From contig DYJK01000025.1 in the NCBI GenBank assembly GCA_020723165.1, positions 1-37,207 of the forward strand: a stretch of DNA of 37,207 bases. The letters are read 5' to 3'. Positions 1 to 8,338 of this stretch are shown piece after piece. The notes beneath the pieces are model-generated. The model did not search any database and was not told the origin of the DNA. It worked only from the letters and a program-made list of their open reading frames with translations. Every line of letters begins with the position of its first letter. Positions within the stretch are counted from its first letter, which is position 1. Made by a program: the position numbers and the translations under genes. Source of the DNA: Melioribacter roseus (GTDB lineage: Bacteria; Bacteroidota; Ignavibacteria; Ignavibacteriales; Melioribacteraceae).

Positions 1-523
1 CTTCAACAGCTTTAGAAGAATCTCTGGCAATGTCTTGGATGATGCTACCGCTGAGTGGTTTATTTACTTTCTCTGTAATATTGGAATCTATAGTATCCGT
101 TACTCCAAGAAATGACTTGCATGCAGTAAAGAGTGCAGCCATCACTTTATTTGAATCAATTGGGATTGCAAATGTTGATGTATTTGTAGAAAAACCGGGC
201 AAGGATGATTCGCCGACTATCCGCCAATTTTCGTCGTAAAAAAGGTTGCCTATAACGGTATATTTTTTAGAAGATAGATCAAAAAGCAATTGTGATTTTA
301 TACTTGATACATTTTTATTAATAGAGTTAACCAATACCGGGGTCTTAAATTTAGATAAACTTAGTGCGGTGATTTGTAACTCAACTTTTTTAACACTCGT
401 TGTATCAAGAAAAACTGTCTGGTCTTCCAGTTCTAATATAGTTTTCCATTTTTGACTTGGGGCTTGAGCATATAGGCTCGTTGCAATAATTAATACAATC
501 GTTAATGTGAAAATCGTTTTCAT
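1..523 (-). CDS. Secreted protein of unknown function, 5' part only
   Basis: An open frame runs from an ATG at 523 off the left edge of the window, giving 174 codons without a stop. The N-terminus (MKTIFTLTIVLIIATSLYAQ) is a textbook Sec signal peptide with likely cleavage after an alanine before Gln20, so the product is probably periplasmic or outer-membrane associated. After it comes a beta-rich stretch with the pattern Trp, acidic/Tyr-like strand, 'FLDTTSVKK', 'SQLLFDLSSKKYTVIGNLFYDE' split over two strands, and a short helix containing Cys. This loosely resembles the small 'surface-adhesin protein E' type domain, but I do not claim that family. No strong Shine-Dalgarno is visible. It is divergent from nuoA and shares a 192-base intergenic region with it. 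Being an open-ended frame it is easily missed. Confidence 0.7.
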   Translation of the reverse strand, partial: MKTIFTLTIVLIIATSLYAQAPSQKWKTILELEDQTVFLDTTSVKKVELQITALSLSKFKTPVLVNSINKNVSSIKSQLLFDLSSKKYTVIGNLFYDENWRIVGESSLPGFSTNTSTFAIPIDSNKVMAALFTACKSFLGVTDTIDSNITEKVNKPLSGSIIQDIARDSSKAVE

Positions 524-663
524 TTTATTTCTGAGTTTTTGATGGTTGAATTTAATGAATTATGTCTTAAGGGTAAAACCAACTTGAGGATAAAAAATTT
601 TCTGGATTGTGGGGATTTTCTTATAAATATTAAACTTGTTCGATGTTAAGTTCCATCATATTC

Positions 664-692
664 TTGACAATCGTACATCTAAGTATTATTTT
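664..692 (+). promoter_or_regulatory. Possible promoter of the nuo operon
   Basis: TTGACA at 664-669 is followed 17 bases later by TATTTT at 687-692, 23 bases upstream of the nuoA start. The spacing fits a sigma-70-like promoter. It lies in the divergent intergenic space between the secreted-protein gene and nuoA, where the operon must start. An alternative -10 (TATTAT, 684-689) overlaps. This is pattern matching only. Confidence 0.4.
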
Positions 693-715
693 CACGACAA
701 CTTTTTTGAAAGGTC

Positions 716-1144
716 ATGCTTACTGAATTCGGAAAGATCCTCATCTTTATCATACTTGCAATAGTTTTTATTGTTGTAACACTTTTCATAAGTAAATTGA
801 TAAGACCAAACAGACCAACTTATGAGAAGAAAAAAGTATACGAATGCGGTGAAAATCCTGAGGGTTCACCGTGGGTTAAATTCAATATCAGGTTCTATGT
901 TGTTGCCCTAATCTTTCTAATTTTTGATGTAGAAGTAGTTCTCTTATTCCCTTGGGCTTTGGCATACAAAGATTTTGGCTTTTATGGATTTATCGTTGGA
1001 TTGATATTTCTACTTATACTTGGATTAGGGATGGCATATGAGTGGCGTAAAGGTGATTTAGAATGGGCTAGGCCACAAATCAAACCTCTTAAATTGGATG
1101 ACATACTAAATCCAAAATCGGAAAAACATATCAACTCAAACTAA
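716..1144 (+). CDS. nuoA: NADH-quinone oxidoreductase subunit A (NuoA)
   Basis: Small membrane subunit of respiratory complex I at the junction of the peripheral and membrane arms. The 142-residue length is normal or slightly long for the family. Three hydrophobic helices are visible (about residues 8-28, 58-80 and 88-110). The family signature is clear: the loop containing ECG and NPEGSPW, followed by a segment with RFYVVALIFLIFDVEVVLL and FPWA, which carries the conserved acidic residues and the Cys of the switchable loop. The start ATG at 716 is preceded by GAAAGG at 708-713, a close but usable ribosome site. It is the first gene of the nuo operon and is 9 bases from nuoB. Confidence 0.96.
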   Translation: MLTEFGKILIFIILAIVFIVVTLFISKLIRPNRPTYEKKKVYECGENPEGSPWVKFNIRFYVVALIFLIFDVEVVLLFPWALAYKDFGFYGFIVGLIFLLILGLGMAYEWRKGDLEWARPQIKPLKLDDILNPKSEKHINSN

Positions 1145-1153
1145 CGTGGTATA

Positions 1154-1645
1154 ATGGGTCTACTCGATAAAGAATTTTCAGATGGCAACATTGTAATTGT
1201 AAAAGTTGATGATCTGTTTAATTGGGCACGGCTCTCATCAATTTGGCAATTAGGATTCGGGCTTGCATGCTGCGCTATCGAAATGATGGCAACGTCCGCC
1301 TCGCACTATGACTTTGACAGATTTGGTGTAATACCAAGGAACACTCCGCGTCAAGCTGATGCTATTATTATTTCAGGTACAGTAACATTGAAAATGGCTA
1401 CCCGTATTAAAAGATTATATGAGCAGATTCCTGATCCAAAATATATTATATCGATGGGCAGTTGCTCAAATTGCGGAGGTCCCTATTGGGAACATGGCTA
1501 TCATGTTCTAAAAGGTGTGGATCGTGTAATTCCGGTTGATGTTTATGTGCCCGGATGCCCGCCAAGACCTGAAGCTTTATTAGAGGGTCTTCTAAAATTG
1601 CAAGAAAAAATCCGTAACGAATCCCTTAGAAAAAAATCGGCATGA
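1154..1645 (+). CDS. nuoB: NADH-quinone oxidoreductase subunit B (NuoB), carries cluster N2
   Basis: Peripheral-arm subunit that holds the terminal 4Fe-4S cluster N2, which passes electrons to quinone. All four expected ligands are visible: the tandem Cys39-Cys40 in GLACCAIEM, Cys104 in [12 protein letters not shown] and Cys135 in [10 protein letters not shown]. The length, 163 residues, is typical. The '[15 protein letters not shown]' region matches the quinone-site part of the family. The stop overlaps the nuoC start by four bases (ATGA at 1642-1645), implying translational coupling. Confidence 0.97.
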   Translation: MGLLDKEFSDGNIVIVKVDDLFNWARLSSIWQLGFGLACCAIEMMATSASHYDFDRFGVIPRNTPRQADAIIISGTVTLKMATRIKRLYEQIPDPKYIISMGSCSNCGGPYWEHGYHVLKGVDRVIPVDVYVPGCPPRPEALLEGLLKLQEKIRNESLRKKSA

Positions 1646-2172
1646 AAAACGCAGAAGAAATTTTTGATTTACTAAAAAAAGAATTCAGTGATTCAATATT
1701 TAGTTTGGATAAAGATACTCCAACAGAACCGATTATTTCTGTTGATCCACTACTGGTTCATAAGATTTCAGGATTTGTAAGAGATAACGAAGAACTGAAA
1801 TTTGATAGTTTGATGTGCTTATCCGGTGTTGATGATGCAAATGGTTCAAAGGTTAAGGATGCTGACGGCTTGGAATCAATTCAAGGCGGAACGTTAAGTG
1901 TTTATTATCATCTTTATTCTGTTTCACTCAAACATAAAATTACAATTAGAACTGCTACGCCAAGGGAAGAACCAAAAGTTGAATCCGTTGAGAATGTTTG
2001 GAAGTGTGCCGATTGGCACGAACGAGAAGCTTATGATATGTATGGAATAATTTTTTTAAATCATCCCGATCTAAAAAGAATATTAATGCCTTATGATTGG
2101 GAAGCCGGTTATCCATTGCGTAAAGATTATAAAAATCCTGAGTTTTACCAGGGAATGAAGGTTCCGTATTAG
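1642..2172 (+). CDS. nuoC: NADH-quinone oxidoreductase subunit C (NuoC, 30 kDa)
   Basis: Peripheral-arm subunit of complex I. The C-terminal signature of the 30-kDa family is intact: [12 protein letters not shown], then [14 protein letters not shown], then YPLRKDY. The 176-residue length is normal for a stand-alone NuoC, so NuoC and NuoD are not fused here. It overlaps nuoB by four bases. Its stop codon (TAG, 2170-2172) coincides with the first bases of the inverted repeat that separates it from nuoD. This suggests that the element inserted right at the end of the gene or replaced its last bases. Confidence 0.96.
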   Translation: MKNAEEIFDLLKKEFSDSIFSLDKDTPTEPIISVDPLLVHKISGFVRDNEELKFDSLMCLSGVDDANGSKVKDADGLESIQGGTLSVYYHLYSVSLKHKITIRTATPREEPKVESVENVWKCADWHEREAYDMYGIIFLNHPDLKRILMPYDWEAGYPLRKDYKNPEFYQGMKVPY

Positions 2173-2595
2173 TACTGAGTACTCAGTATTGAGATTTATT
2201 TGAGAACTCAATGCATAATTATAAAGAATTAAAAGTCTGGCAAAAAGCAAGAGAGTTAGTAAAGTTCATTTACAATTTGACTTCTAAATTTCCAAAAGAA
2301 GAAATGTACGGTTTGATCCAGCAAATGAGATGAGCTGTTATATCCATCGCTTCAAATATTTCTGAAGGAGCCGGACATTCTTCAAAAAAAGAGTTTATAA
2401 GATTTTTGGAAATATCAAATTCGTCATCATGCGAGTTGGATACTCAATTAATCCTCTCACATGATTTGGATTATACTAATGAAACGGAATTAAACGAAGG
2501 CAATAAAAGAATAATTGAGATACAAAAGATGTTAGACGGTTTAATTAAATCACTCAGTTAAAAGTCTCATATCTCAGTACTCAATACTTAATACT
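2171..2595. repeat. Inverted-repeat-bounded element inserted between nuoC and nuoD
   Basis: The arms 2171-2195 and 2571-2595 are inverted copies of each other. By hand 20 of 25 positions match, and two more would be G-U pairs in RNA, so 22 of 25 could pair. The left arm contains a perfect 16-base palindrome, TACTGAGTACTCAGTA, at 2173-2188. The arms enclose the broken S23-type gene. The element starts inside the nuoC stop codon and ends nine bases before the nuoD ATG. The plan (inverted repeats around an S23 gene) is that of the intervening sequences found in some 23S rRNA genes, but here it sits inside an mRNA operon. Confidence 0.75.
2211..2561 (+). pseudogene. Broken S23-type four-helix-bundle protein (23S rRNA intervening-sequence protein family)
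   Basis: An ATG at 2211 opens a frame that reaches TAA at 2559-2561 (117 codons) but is interrupted by an in-frame TGA at codon 41 (2331-2333). On both sides the translation fits the S23/IVP four-helix-bundle family: MHNYKELKVWQKARELV, 'FPKEEMYGLIQQMR', then after the stop AVISIASNISEGAGHSS and KKEFIRFLEIS. Family members usually have a second Arg at the stop position ('QMRRA'), so a single CGA-to-TGA change explains the break. The rest of the frame shows no shift, so decay looks recent. The function of the family is poorly defined; relatives are encoded inside rRNA intervening sequences, and the Avd protein of diversity-generating retroelements has a similar fold. Confidence 0.85.
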
Positions 2596-2604
2596 ACAAA
2601 ATCG

Positions 2605-3720
2605 ATGGCATTAAAAACCGAACATATGGTATTGAACATGGGCCCCCAGCACCCTTCTACACATGGTGTGTTGAGGTTGGAACTTGAACTCGAAGGTGAA
2701 TTAATAAAAAAAGTAGTACCCCACATTGGTTATCTCCATCGTTGTTTTGAAAAACATGCCGAAGCGATGCAGTACAACCAGATCATCCCCTATACTGATA
2801 GAATGGACTATCTTGCATCCATGTATAACAACTTCGGTTACGTTATTGCTGTTGAAAAACTACTCGGTATTGAAGTACCGGAACGGGTGCAGTATATCCG
2901 GGTGATTATGGGCGAACTTCAAAGAATTGCATCTCATCTTGTCGCTCTCGGTACTTACGGATTGGATATCGGTGCATTCACACCATTTCTCTATTTATTC
3001 CGCGACCGCGAGAAAATTTTGACACTCTTTGAAATGACATGCGGTGCAAGACTTTTATATAATTATATGTGGGTTGGCGGTTTGTCGCATGATATACATC
3101 CCGACTTCCAGCGTATGACAAAAGAATTTGTCAATTATTTCAAACCAACCATAGTTGAACTAGACAATCTACTCAGCTACAATAAAATTTTTATTGAAAG
3201 AACAGCCAACATCGGAATATTGCCGATTGATACTGCCATTAATTATGGCGTTACCGGTCCTATGCTAAGAGGCAGCGGAATAAAATTCGATTTGCGCAAA
3301 GATGATCCTTATTCTATTTATGACCGATTCGATTTTGATATACCGGTTGGTAAAGGTATATACGGTACAGTAGGTGATTGCTGGGATCGATATTATGTAC
3401 GCGTTCGTGAGATGGAACAGAGTTTAAGAATTATTGAACAAGCAATCGATAATATTCCGGAAGGCGATGTTCAATCTGCAATACCAAAAAGAATAAAGCC
3501 GCCGAAAGGAACAGTATACACTCGTGTAGAAAATCCGCGCGGTGAACTTGGATATTTTATCATCAGCGATGGGAATACAAATCCGTTTAGAGTGAAAGTA
3601 CGCGCTCCTTCATTTGTTAATTTGGAAGTAATGGGAGAGTTGTGCAAAGGGCATCTTGTTGCTGATGTAATTGCAATTCTTGGAAGTGTAGATATTGTAT
3701 TAGGAGAAGTAGACAGATAA
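2605..3720 (+). CDS. nuoD: NADH-quinone oxidoreductase subunit D (NuoD, 49 kDa)
   Basis: Quinone-binding 49-kDa subunit of the complex I peripheral arm. Conserved blocks are present from end to end: [20 protein letters not shown], the quinone-site loop with [12 protein letters not shown], '[12 protein letters not shown]', the middle block with [17 protein letters not shown], and the family-typical ending containing [13 protein letters not shown]. The 371-residue length is at the short end of the family but complete. No Shine-Dalgarno is seen before ATG 2605; the bases immediately upstream are the right arm of the inverted repeat. The stop overlaps the nuoH start (TAATG). Confidence 0.97.
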   Translation: MALKTEHMVLNMGPQHPSTHGVLRLELELEGELIKKVVPHIGYLHRCFEKHAEAMQYNQIIPYTDRMDYLASMYNNFGYVIAVEKLLGIEVPERVQYIRVIMGELQRIASHLVALGTYGLDIGAFTPFLYLFRDREKILTLFEMTCGARLLYNYMWVGGLSHDIHPDFQRMTKEFVNYFKPTIVELDNLLSYNKIFIERTANIGILPIDTAINYGVTGPMLRGSGIKFDLRKDDPYSIYDRFDFDIPVGKGIYGTVGDCWDRYYVRVREMEQSLRIIEQAIDNIPEGDVQSAIPKRIKPPKGTVYTRVENPRGELGYFIISDGNTNPFRVKVRAPSFVNLEVMGELCKGHLVADVIAILGSVDIVLGEVDR

Positions 3721-4787
3721 TGTATCAATACTTTTACAATTTGCTTGGTAATGAAATTGCAGCAACACTTATTACAGCAGCAGTTCCTTTAGTGAATGTT
3801 CTGCTTGTTGCTTTAATTGGTGTTTATCTCGAAAGAAAAGTTTCTGCACACATGCAAGATAGGCTAGGACCAATGCGTACCGGCTGGCATGGTGTATTTC
3901 AGACAGTGGCAGATTTCATAAAGATGCTGCAAAAAGAGGATGCTGTTTCTACAGAGATCGATAAAAAATTATATAACATTGCACCGGTATTAGTGTTTAC
4001 CGGTACATTTGCTGCGTATGCTGCTATACCATTTTCAAGTCAACTAATAGGAAGCGAAGCTGAGGTTGGGATTTTTTATGTTGTTGCAATTTCCAGTTTA
4101 GTAGTTGCCGGTATTCTAATGGCTGGCTGGTCATCGAATAATAAATATTCATTACTCGGTGCAATGCGTTCTGCTGCACAAATTGTCAGTTATGAAATTC
4201 CAACCGCAATTGTAATTTTATCGATGGTAATGCTAACCGGAACATTAAGTTTGGATAAATTCAGCCAGATGCAAACAGCTTACTTTTGGAATTGGAATAT
4301 TTTTGGAGGCGCCGAATTAGGTTTAGTGAAATTTCTGCTGATACCCTTTATGGTTGTCGGTTTTATAATTGTCTTTATTAGTACACTAGCTGAAGTAAAC
4401 AGAACACCATTTGATATTCCCGAAGCAGAATCCGAATTAGTTGCCGGTTATTTTACAGAATATTGCGGAATGAAATGGGCCATGTTTATGCTTTCAGAAT
4501 ATGGGAACATGTTTGCAGTTTCAGCAATTGTTACAATTTTATTTTTCGGCGGATATCAATCCCCCGTTGGATATGTTGGTGATTTAGTAGGTGCCGATTG
4601 GATGATTCCACTCGAACAAGGTTTTTGGTTCCTTGCCAAAGGTTGGTTCTTCATCTTTGTTCAAATGTGGTTAAGATGGACATTACCAAGACTTCGTGTT
4701 GATCAGCTTATGAGCTTGTGCTGGAAATATTTAATTCCTTATGCTTTCGTTAATTTAATTATCATTGGATTTATATCGTTAATATGA
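3720..4787 (+). CDS. nuoH: NADH-quinone oxidoreductase subunit H (NuoH)
   Basis: Membrane subunit forming most of the quinone chamber, with about eight hydrophobic helices in 355 residues. Diagnostic motifs are ERKVSAHMQDRLGPMRTGWH with QTVADFIKML near the N-terminus, EVNRTPFDIPEAESELVAGY in the acidic loop 5, and WLRWTLPRLRVDQLM near the C-terminus. The start overlaps the nuoD stop by one base. nuoG, which often lies between nuoD/F and nuoH, is absent, so nuoD runs straight into nuoH. It overlaps nuoI by four bases. Confidence 0.97.
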   Translation: MYQYFYNLLGNEIAATLITAAVPLVNVLLVALIGVYLERKVSAHMQDRLGPMRTGWHGVFQTVADFIKMLQKEDAVSTEIDKKLYNIAPVLVFTGTFAAYAAIPFSSQLIGSEAEVGIFYVVAISSLVVAGILMAGWSSNNKYSLLGAMRSAAQIVSYEIPTAIVILSMVMLTGTLSLDKFSQMQTAYFWNWNIFGGAELGLVKFLLIPFMVVGFIIVFISTLAEVNRTPFDIPEAESELVAGYFTEYCGMKWAMFMLSEYGNMFAVSAIVTILFFGGYQSPVGYVGDLVGADWMIPLEQGFWFLAKGWFFIFVQMWLRWTLPRLRVDQLMSLCWKYLIPYAFVNLIIIGFISLI

Positions 4788-5344
4788 AACAATATTTCAA
4801 AGATACGTGGGATGGAATTTGGACCGTACTGATCGGGATGAAAATTACATTTAAACATCTCTTCACGCCGGCAGTTACTATTCAATATCCAGATGTAAAA
4901 GTTAAATTACCGGACCGCGTTCGCAATAGATTATATGTTAATATAGATGATTGTATCGGCTGTGATCAATGTTCAAGGGCTTGCCCGGTTAGCTGTATCG
5001 AAATTGAAACCGTAAAAGGTGTCCCGGGTGAAGATTTAGGGACTACATCGAATGGCAAAAAGAAAGCTTTATGGGTTACAAAATTTAATATTGATTTCGC
5101 TAAATGCTGTTATTGCCAGCTCTGCGTTTTCCCGTGTCCAACAGAATGTATCTATATGACAGACATATATGAATTCTCTGAATACGATAGAAATAATTTT
5201 GTTTACAATTTCTCTGCTTTAACAAAAGAAGAAATAAATCAAAAGAAAACCAATTTTGAAAAATTCCAAGCGGAAAAAGAAGCACAGAAAGCAGCAGCAG
5301 CCGCTAAACCTAAAACCGATACTCCGCCGGCTGCTCCAAATTGA
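4784..5344 (+). CDS. nuoI: NADH-quinone oxidoreductase subunit I (NuoI), two 4Fe-4S clusters
   Basis: Ferredoxin-like subunit carrying clusters N6a and N6b. Two full CxxCxxCxxxCP motifs are present: Cys57/60/63/67 (CIGCDQCSRACP) and Cys108/111/114/118 (CCYCQLCVFPCP). The N-terminal amphipathic segment with 'WTVLIGMKITFKHLF' anchors it to the membrane arm. The last 25 residues or so form a Lys/Ala/Pro-rich tail that looks disordered and is not needed for cluster binding. The gene overlaps nuoH by ATGA. Confidence 0.97.
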   Translation: MKQYFKDTWDGIWTVLIGMKITFKHLFTPAVTIQYPDVKVKLPDRVRNRLYVNIDDCIGCDQCSRACPVSCIEIETVKGVPGEDLGTTSNGKKKALWVTKFNIDFAKCCYCQLCVFPCPTECIYMTDIYEFSEYDRNNFVYNFSALTKEEINQKKTNFEKFQAEKEAQKAAAAAKPKTDTPPAAPN

Positions 5345-5367
5345 AAAGTAATTATTAAGAAATATAA

Positions 5368-5865
5368 ATGGATTTCTATAACATAGTATTTTATTTGTTT
5401 GCGTTAATCACTGTTGTATCGGCGGCATTTGTCGTTACGACTAAAAATGTAATTCACTCGGCATTCTTTTTATTGTTTACATTTTTTGGAGTTGCCGGTA
5501 TCTACGTTTTACTCGGCGCAGATTTTATTGCAGTCGTTCAAATAATGGTATATGTAGGCGGAATATTAATACTTCTGCTTTTCGGCGTGATGCTTACTAA
5601 CAAAATTACCGATGTTGAAATAAGAACCGGCACTATTCATCTGTTACCGGCTGCAATAGGTGTTGGGGTTTTCATGGGCGCCTTAATTGCTGTGATGGTT
5701 TGGACGAACTGGAAATCAGTGCCAACAGAGATCCCGTTAACAACAACAAAAACTTTGGGTAATCTGTTAATAACAGATTACGTTTTAATTTTTGAGCTGC
5801 TCGGGATTTTATTATTAATTGCACTAATTGGTGCTGCTTCAATAGCACGGAGAGATAAAGAATAA
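5368..5865 (+). CDS. nuoJ: NADH-quinone oxidoreductase subunit J (NuoJ)
   Basis: Hydrophobic 165-residue membrane subunit with about five transmembrane helices. The conserved third-helix region 'GADFIAVVQIMVYVGGILIL' followed by LLFGVMLTNK is diagnostic of NuoJ, including the Tyr/Gly-rich kink. It ends with a short basic segment (ASIARRDKE), as in relatives. It lies 23 bases after nuoI and is separated from nuoK by 62 bases of repeat DNA. Confidence 0.95.
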   Translation: MDFYNIVFYLFALITVVSAAFVVTTKNVIHSAFFLLFTFFGVAGIYVLLGADFIAVVQIMVYVGGILILLLFGVMLTNKITDVEIRTGTIHLLPAAIGVGVFMGALIAVMVWTNWKSVPTEIPLTTTKTLGNLLITDYVLIFELLGILLLIALIGAASIARRDKE

Positions 5866-5920
5866 CCACCCCCATATCCCTCTCCTTAATAAGGAGGGGG
5901 GATGTCTTTGATAAAGGAGG
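5866..5920. repeat. C/G-rich hairpin repeat between nuoJ and nuoK; supplies nuoK ribosome site
   Basis: The stretch contains CCCTCTCCTT followed by a three-base loop and AAGGAGGGGG, a ten-pair stem with one G-U. It resembles the hairpin cores of the larger element at 25831-25959, so it is probably a truncated or related dispersed repeat. The end of the block, AAAGGAGG at 5913-5920, is a near-perfect Shine-Dalgarno sequence just before the nuoK start. The G-rich 3' arm of the hairpin carries a second, sequestered anti-SD-like copy. Confidence 0.6.
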
Positions 5921-5927
5921 AGTATTG

Positions 5928-6236
5928 TTGCAAGTTGGTTTAACACATTTTTTAGTTGTAAGCGCAATTCTTTTTTCTTTCGGTATATACGGAATTGTAA
6001 CGCGTAAAAATGCTGTTATGGTATTGATGGGAATTGAATTAGTGCTGAATGCAGCAAATATAAATTTTATTGCCTTCGCCAAATACGGCAACTTTGGTTT
6101 CAGCGGACAGATGATTGCTTTATTTGTAATCATACTTGCTGCTGCCGAAGCAGCAATTGCATTGGCAATTGTATTAAATATCTACAAAACTTTTCTTAGT
6201 GTTAATGTTGACGAAATTGATCACTTAAAAGAATAG
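5928..6236 (+). CDS. nuoK: NADH-quinone oxidoreductase subunit K (NuoK)
   Basis: Small antiporter-like membrane subunit with three helices. The conserved acidic residue in helix 2 is visible in VLMGIELVLNAANINF, and the helix 3 Glu lies in 'AAAEAAIALAIVLNIY'. The gene must start with TTG: two in-frame TTG codons lie at 5925 and 5928 and no ATG precedes the first helix. AAAGGAGG at 5913-5920 is seven bases from the second and four from the first, so 5928 (102 residues) is preferred, with 5925 as the alternative. It is three bases from nuoL. Confidence 0.94.
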   Translation: MQVGLTHFLVVSAILFSFGIYGIVTRKNAVMVLMGIELVLNAANINFIAFAKYGNFGFSGQMIALFVIILAAAEAAIALAIVLNIYKTFLSVNVDEIDHLKE

Positions 6237-6239
6237 ATC

Positions 6240-8333
6240 ATGAGCGAAAGTTTAATAATCAATCTATCAGTTTTAATTTTATTTCTTCCTCTTTTTGGAT
6301 TTACCACGGTAATTTTTCTTGGCAAAAAATTTCCAAAGCTCTATCTTTTTGAAGTTGCCATTTTAACTTCAGCATTACTTCTCTCTATTTTTGTTCTTTA
6401 TGCTAAGCTCACATTTTTTAATGTAAAAGATATAATTGCTGAGTTCACGTGGATCAGTATGAATAACCTTCCCTTCGGCGATGTAATCAATATTAATCTT
6501 GGAGTTAAGATTGATAACGTTGCCGCTATAATGTTATTTGTTGTTAACCTAATTAGCGCACTCGTACATATTTACTCAATTGAATACATGCGTGGGGATC
6601 GGTATTACACACGTTACTTTGCATACCTAGGGCTTTTTACATTTTCGATGTTGGGGATTGTAATAACGCATAATCTTTTGATGATGTATATTTTCTGGGA
6701 ATTAGTTGGTCTCTCATCTTATTTATTGATTGGTTTCTGGTTCCATAAAAAATCTGCTGCTGATGCCGGTAAAAAAGCATTCATTGTAAACCGCATCGGC
6801 GATATTGGGATGTTCATTGGAATATTAATTCTGTTTACCAATTATAAAACTTTCACGTTCGATGTTATCTTTGAGCAAATAGCCGCCGGCAATTTACCAT
6901 TTGGAAGTGAAGCATGGTTAACTGCTGCCGGCATACTCGTTTTTATGGGTGCGGTCGGAAAATCGGCACAGTTTCCCCTTCATGTTTGGCTGCCTGATGC
7001 AATGGAAGGTCCTACACCGGTTTCTGCATTAATACATGCTGCAACAATGGTTGCCGCCGGTGTTTTTCTTGTTACAAGAATATTTGTTATGCTTACAGCC
7101 GATGCGATGTTAGTTATAGCTGTCATCGGTGCTTTCACTTCTCTCCTCTCTGCAACAATCGCTCTAACACAAAATGATATCAAAAAAGTTTTAGCTTACT
7201 CAACCGTAAGCCAATTAGGTTACATGATTATGTCTTTAGGTGTTGGTGCTTATGTTTTTGCTTTCTTCCATTTGGTTACCCATGCCTTCTTTAAAGCATG
7301 TTTGTTTTTGGGTTCAGGTTCAGTTATTCATGCAATGCACCACGAACAAGATATACAGAAGATGGGCGGACTGAAAAAGAAAATGCCAATAACATACTGG
7401 ACATTTTTAATCTCGACACTTGCAATTTCAGGAATACCGCTCACTTCGGGTTTCTTAAGTAAAGATGGAATATTAGCCGGCACGCTTGCATTCGGTAAAC
7501 TTACCGGGCATTGGTTGATTCCAATTACCGGTTTTACAGTTGCAGCATTGACAGCATTCTACATGTTCCGTTTGGTTATTCTAACATTCCATGGCGAACC
7601 GAAAGACCATCATAAATTTGAACATGCACACGAAACCCCATGGGTAATGACAGCACCGTTAGTAATTCTATCAGTGTTATCAATTTTTATTTTCTACACA
7701 CCAAATCCAATTTCCCCCGATGCCGGATGGTTTATGAAAAATTGGGTTAAGACACCGACCCAGGTTGTCCCAGATAATACGAGATACCATCACATGGTTG
7801 AAAGTACTGAAGAAGCCAAAGCGGAAATTCACGGGGAGATTGTTCATTCGGTTGAGTATACCGAAACAATGCATTGGGCACATTATCCAGCTATGTTGAT
7901 GTCTCTAATTGTTGCCGGGTTCGGAATCTTAATAGCATTAATTTTTTACACCTGGAAAAAAGTTAATGCTGATAAACTTGCAGATAAATTGAAGTTGCTT
8001 TATAAAGGATCGTTAAATAAATGGTACATAGACGAACTGTATGATAAAACTGCAATTTCGGGTACATTAAATTTCAGTTCAATCTTAGCATGGTTCGATC
8101 AAAAAATTATTGATGGCGCTGTAAACGGTTCGGCATGGCTAACAAGGGTTGTTTCTAAATTCAGCGGATGGTTCGATACTTTTGCTGTTGATGGTTTGGT
8201 AAACTTTACAGCTTTCTTTAGCGGTTTCGTAGGATTCTCATTTAAGAAACTTCAGACCGGTAAAGTTCAGACGTATATAGTTTTTGTAATTTTCTCTGTT
8301 ATTATTTTGTTGTTGTTATTTAAACCATTTTAA
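6240..8333 (+). CDS. nuoL: NADH-quinone oxidoreductase subunit L (NuoL)
   Basis: Largest antiporter-like membrane subunit, thought to form the distal proton channel and the long lateral helix. Conserved blocks include FWELVGLSSYLLIGFWFHKK, 'GKSAQFPLHVWLPDAMEGPT' followed by PVSALIHAATMVAAG, and ALTQNDIKKVLAYSTVSQLG with the key Lys and His residues. The 697-residue length is normal to long; the C-terminal third holds the long amphipathic helix and a last hydrophobic anchor at about 678-695. A hydrophilic insert near residues 505-540, rich in Glu and His, seems variable. The stop is followed by a palindromic repeat before nuoM. Confidence 0.96.
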   Translation: MSESLIINLSVLILFLPLFGFTTVIFLGKKFPKLYLFEVAILTSALLLSIFVLYAKLTFFNVKDIIAEFTWISMNNLPFGDVININLGVKIDNVAAIMLFVVNLISALVHIYSIEYMRGDRYYTRYFAYLGLFTFSMLGIVITHNLLMMYIFWELVGLSSYLLIGFWFHKKSAADAGKKAFIVNRIGDIGMFIGILILFTNYKTFTFDVIFEQIAAGNLPFGSEAWLTAAGILVFMGAVGKSAQFPLHVWLPDAMEGPTPVSALIHAATMVAAGVFLVTRIFVMLTADAMLVIAVIGAFTSLLSATIALTQNDIKKVLAYSTVSQLGYMIMSLGVGAYVFAFFHLVTHAFFKACLFLGSGSVIHAMHHEQDIQKMGGLKKKMPITYWTFLISTLAISGIPLTSGFLSKDGILAGTLAFGKLTGHWLIPITGFTVAALTAFYMFRLVILTFHGEPKDHHKFEHAHETPWVMTAPLVILSVLSIFIFYTPNPISPDAGWFMKNWVKTPTQVVPDNTRYHHMVESTEEAKAEIHGEIVHSVEYTETMHWAHYPAMLMSLIVAGFGILIALIFYTWKKVNADKLADKLKLLYKGSLNKWYIDELYDKTAISGTLNFSSILAWFDQKIIDGAVNGSAWLTRVVSKFSGWFDTFAVDGLVNFTAFFSGFVGFSFKKLQTGKVQTYIVFVIFSVIILLLLFKPF

Positions 8334-8338
8334 AATCG

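Noticed and set aside
2331-2333. TGA in the S23-type gene read as selenocysteine or recoded
   Set aside because: The family has Arg here, not a catalytic Cys, no selenocysteine-type hairpin was evident, and all other genes use TGA as stop (e.g. nuoB, nuoI).
5672-6133. 153-codon minus-strand frame across the nuoJ-nuoK junction
   Set aside because: Lies opposite two clear complex I genes and the repeat between them; no recognisable features.
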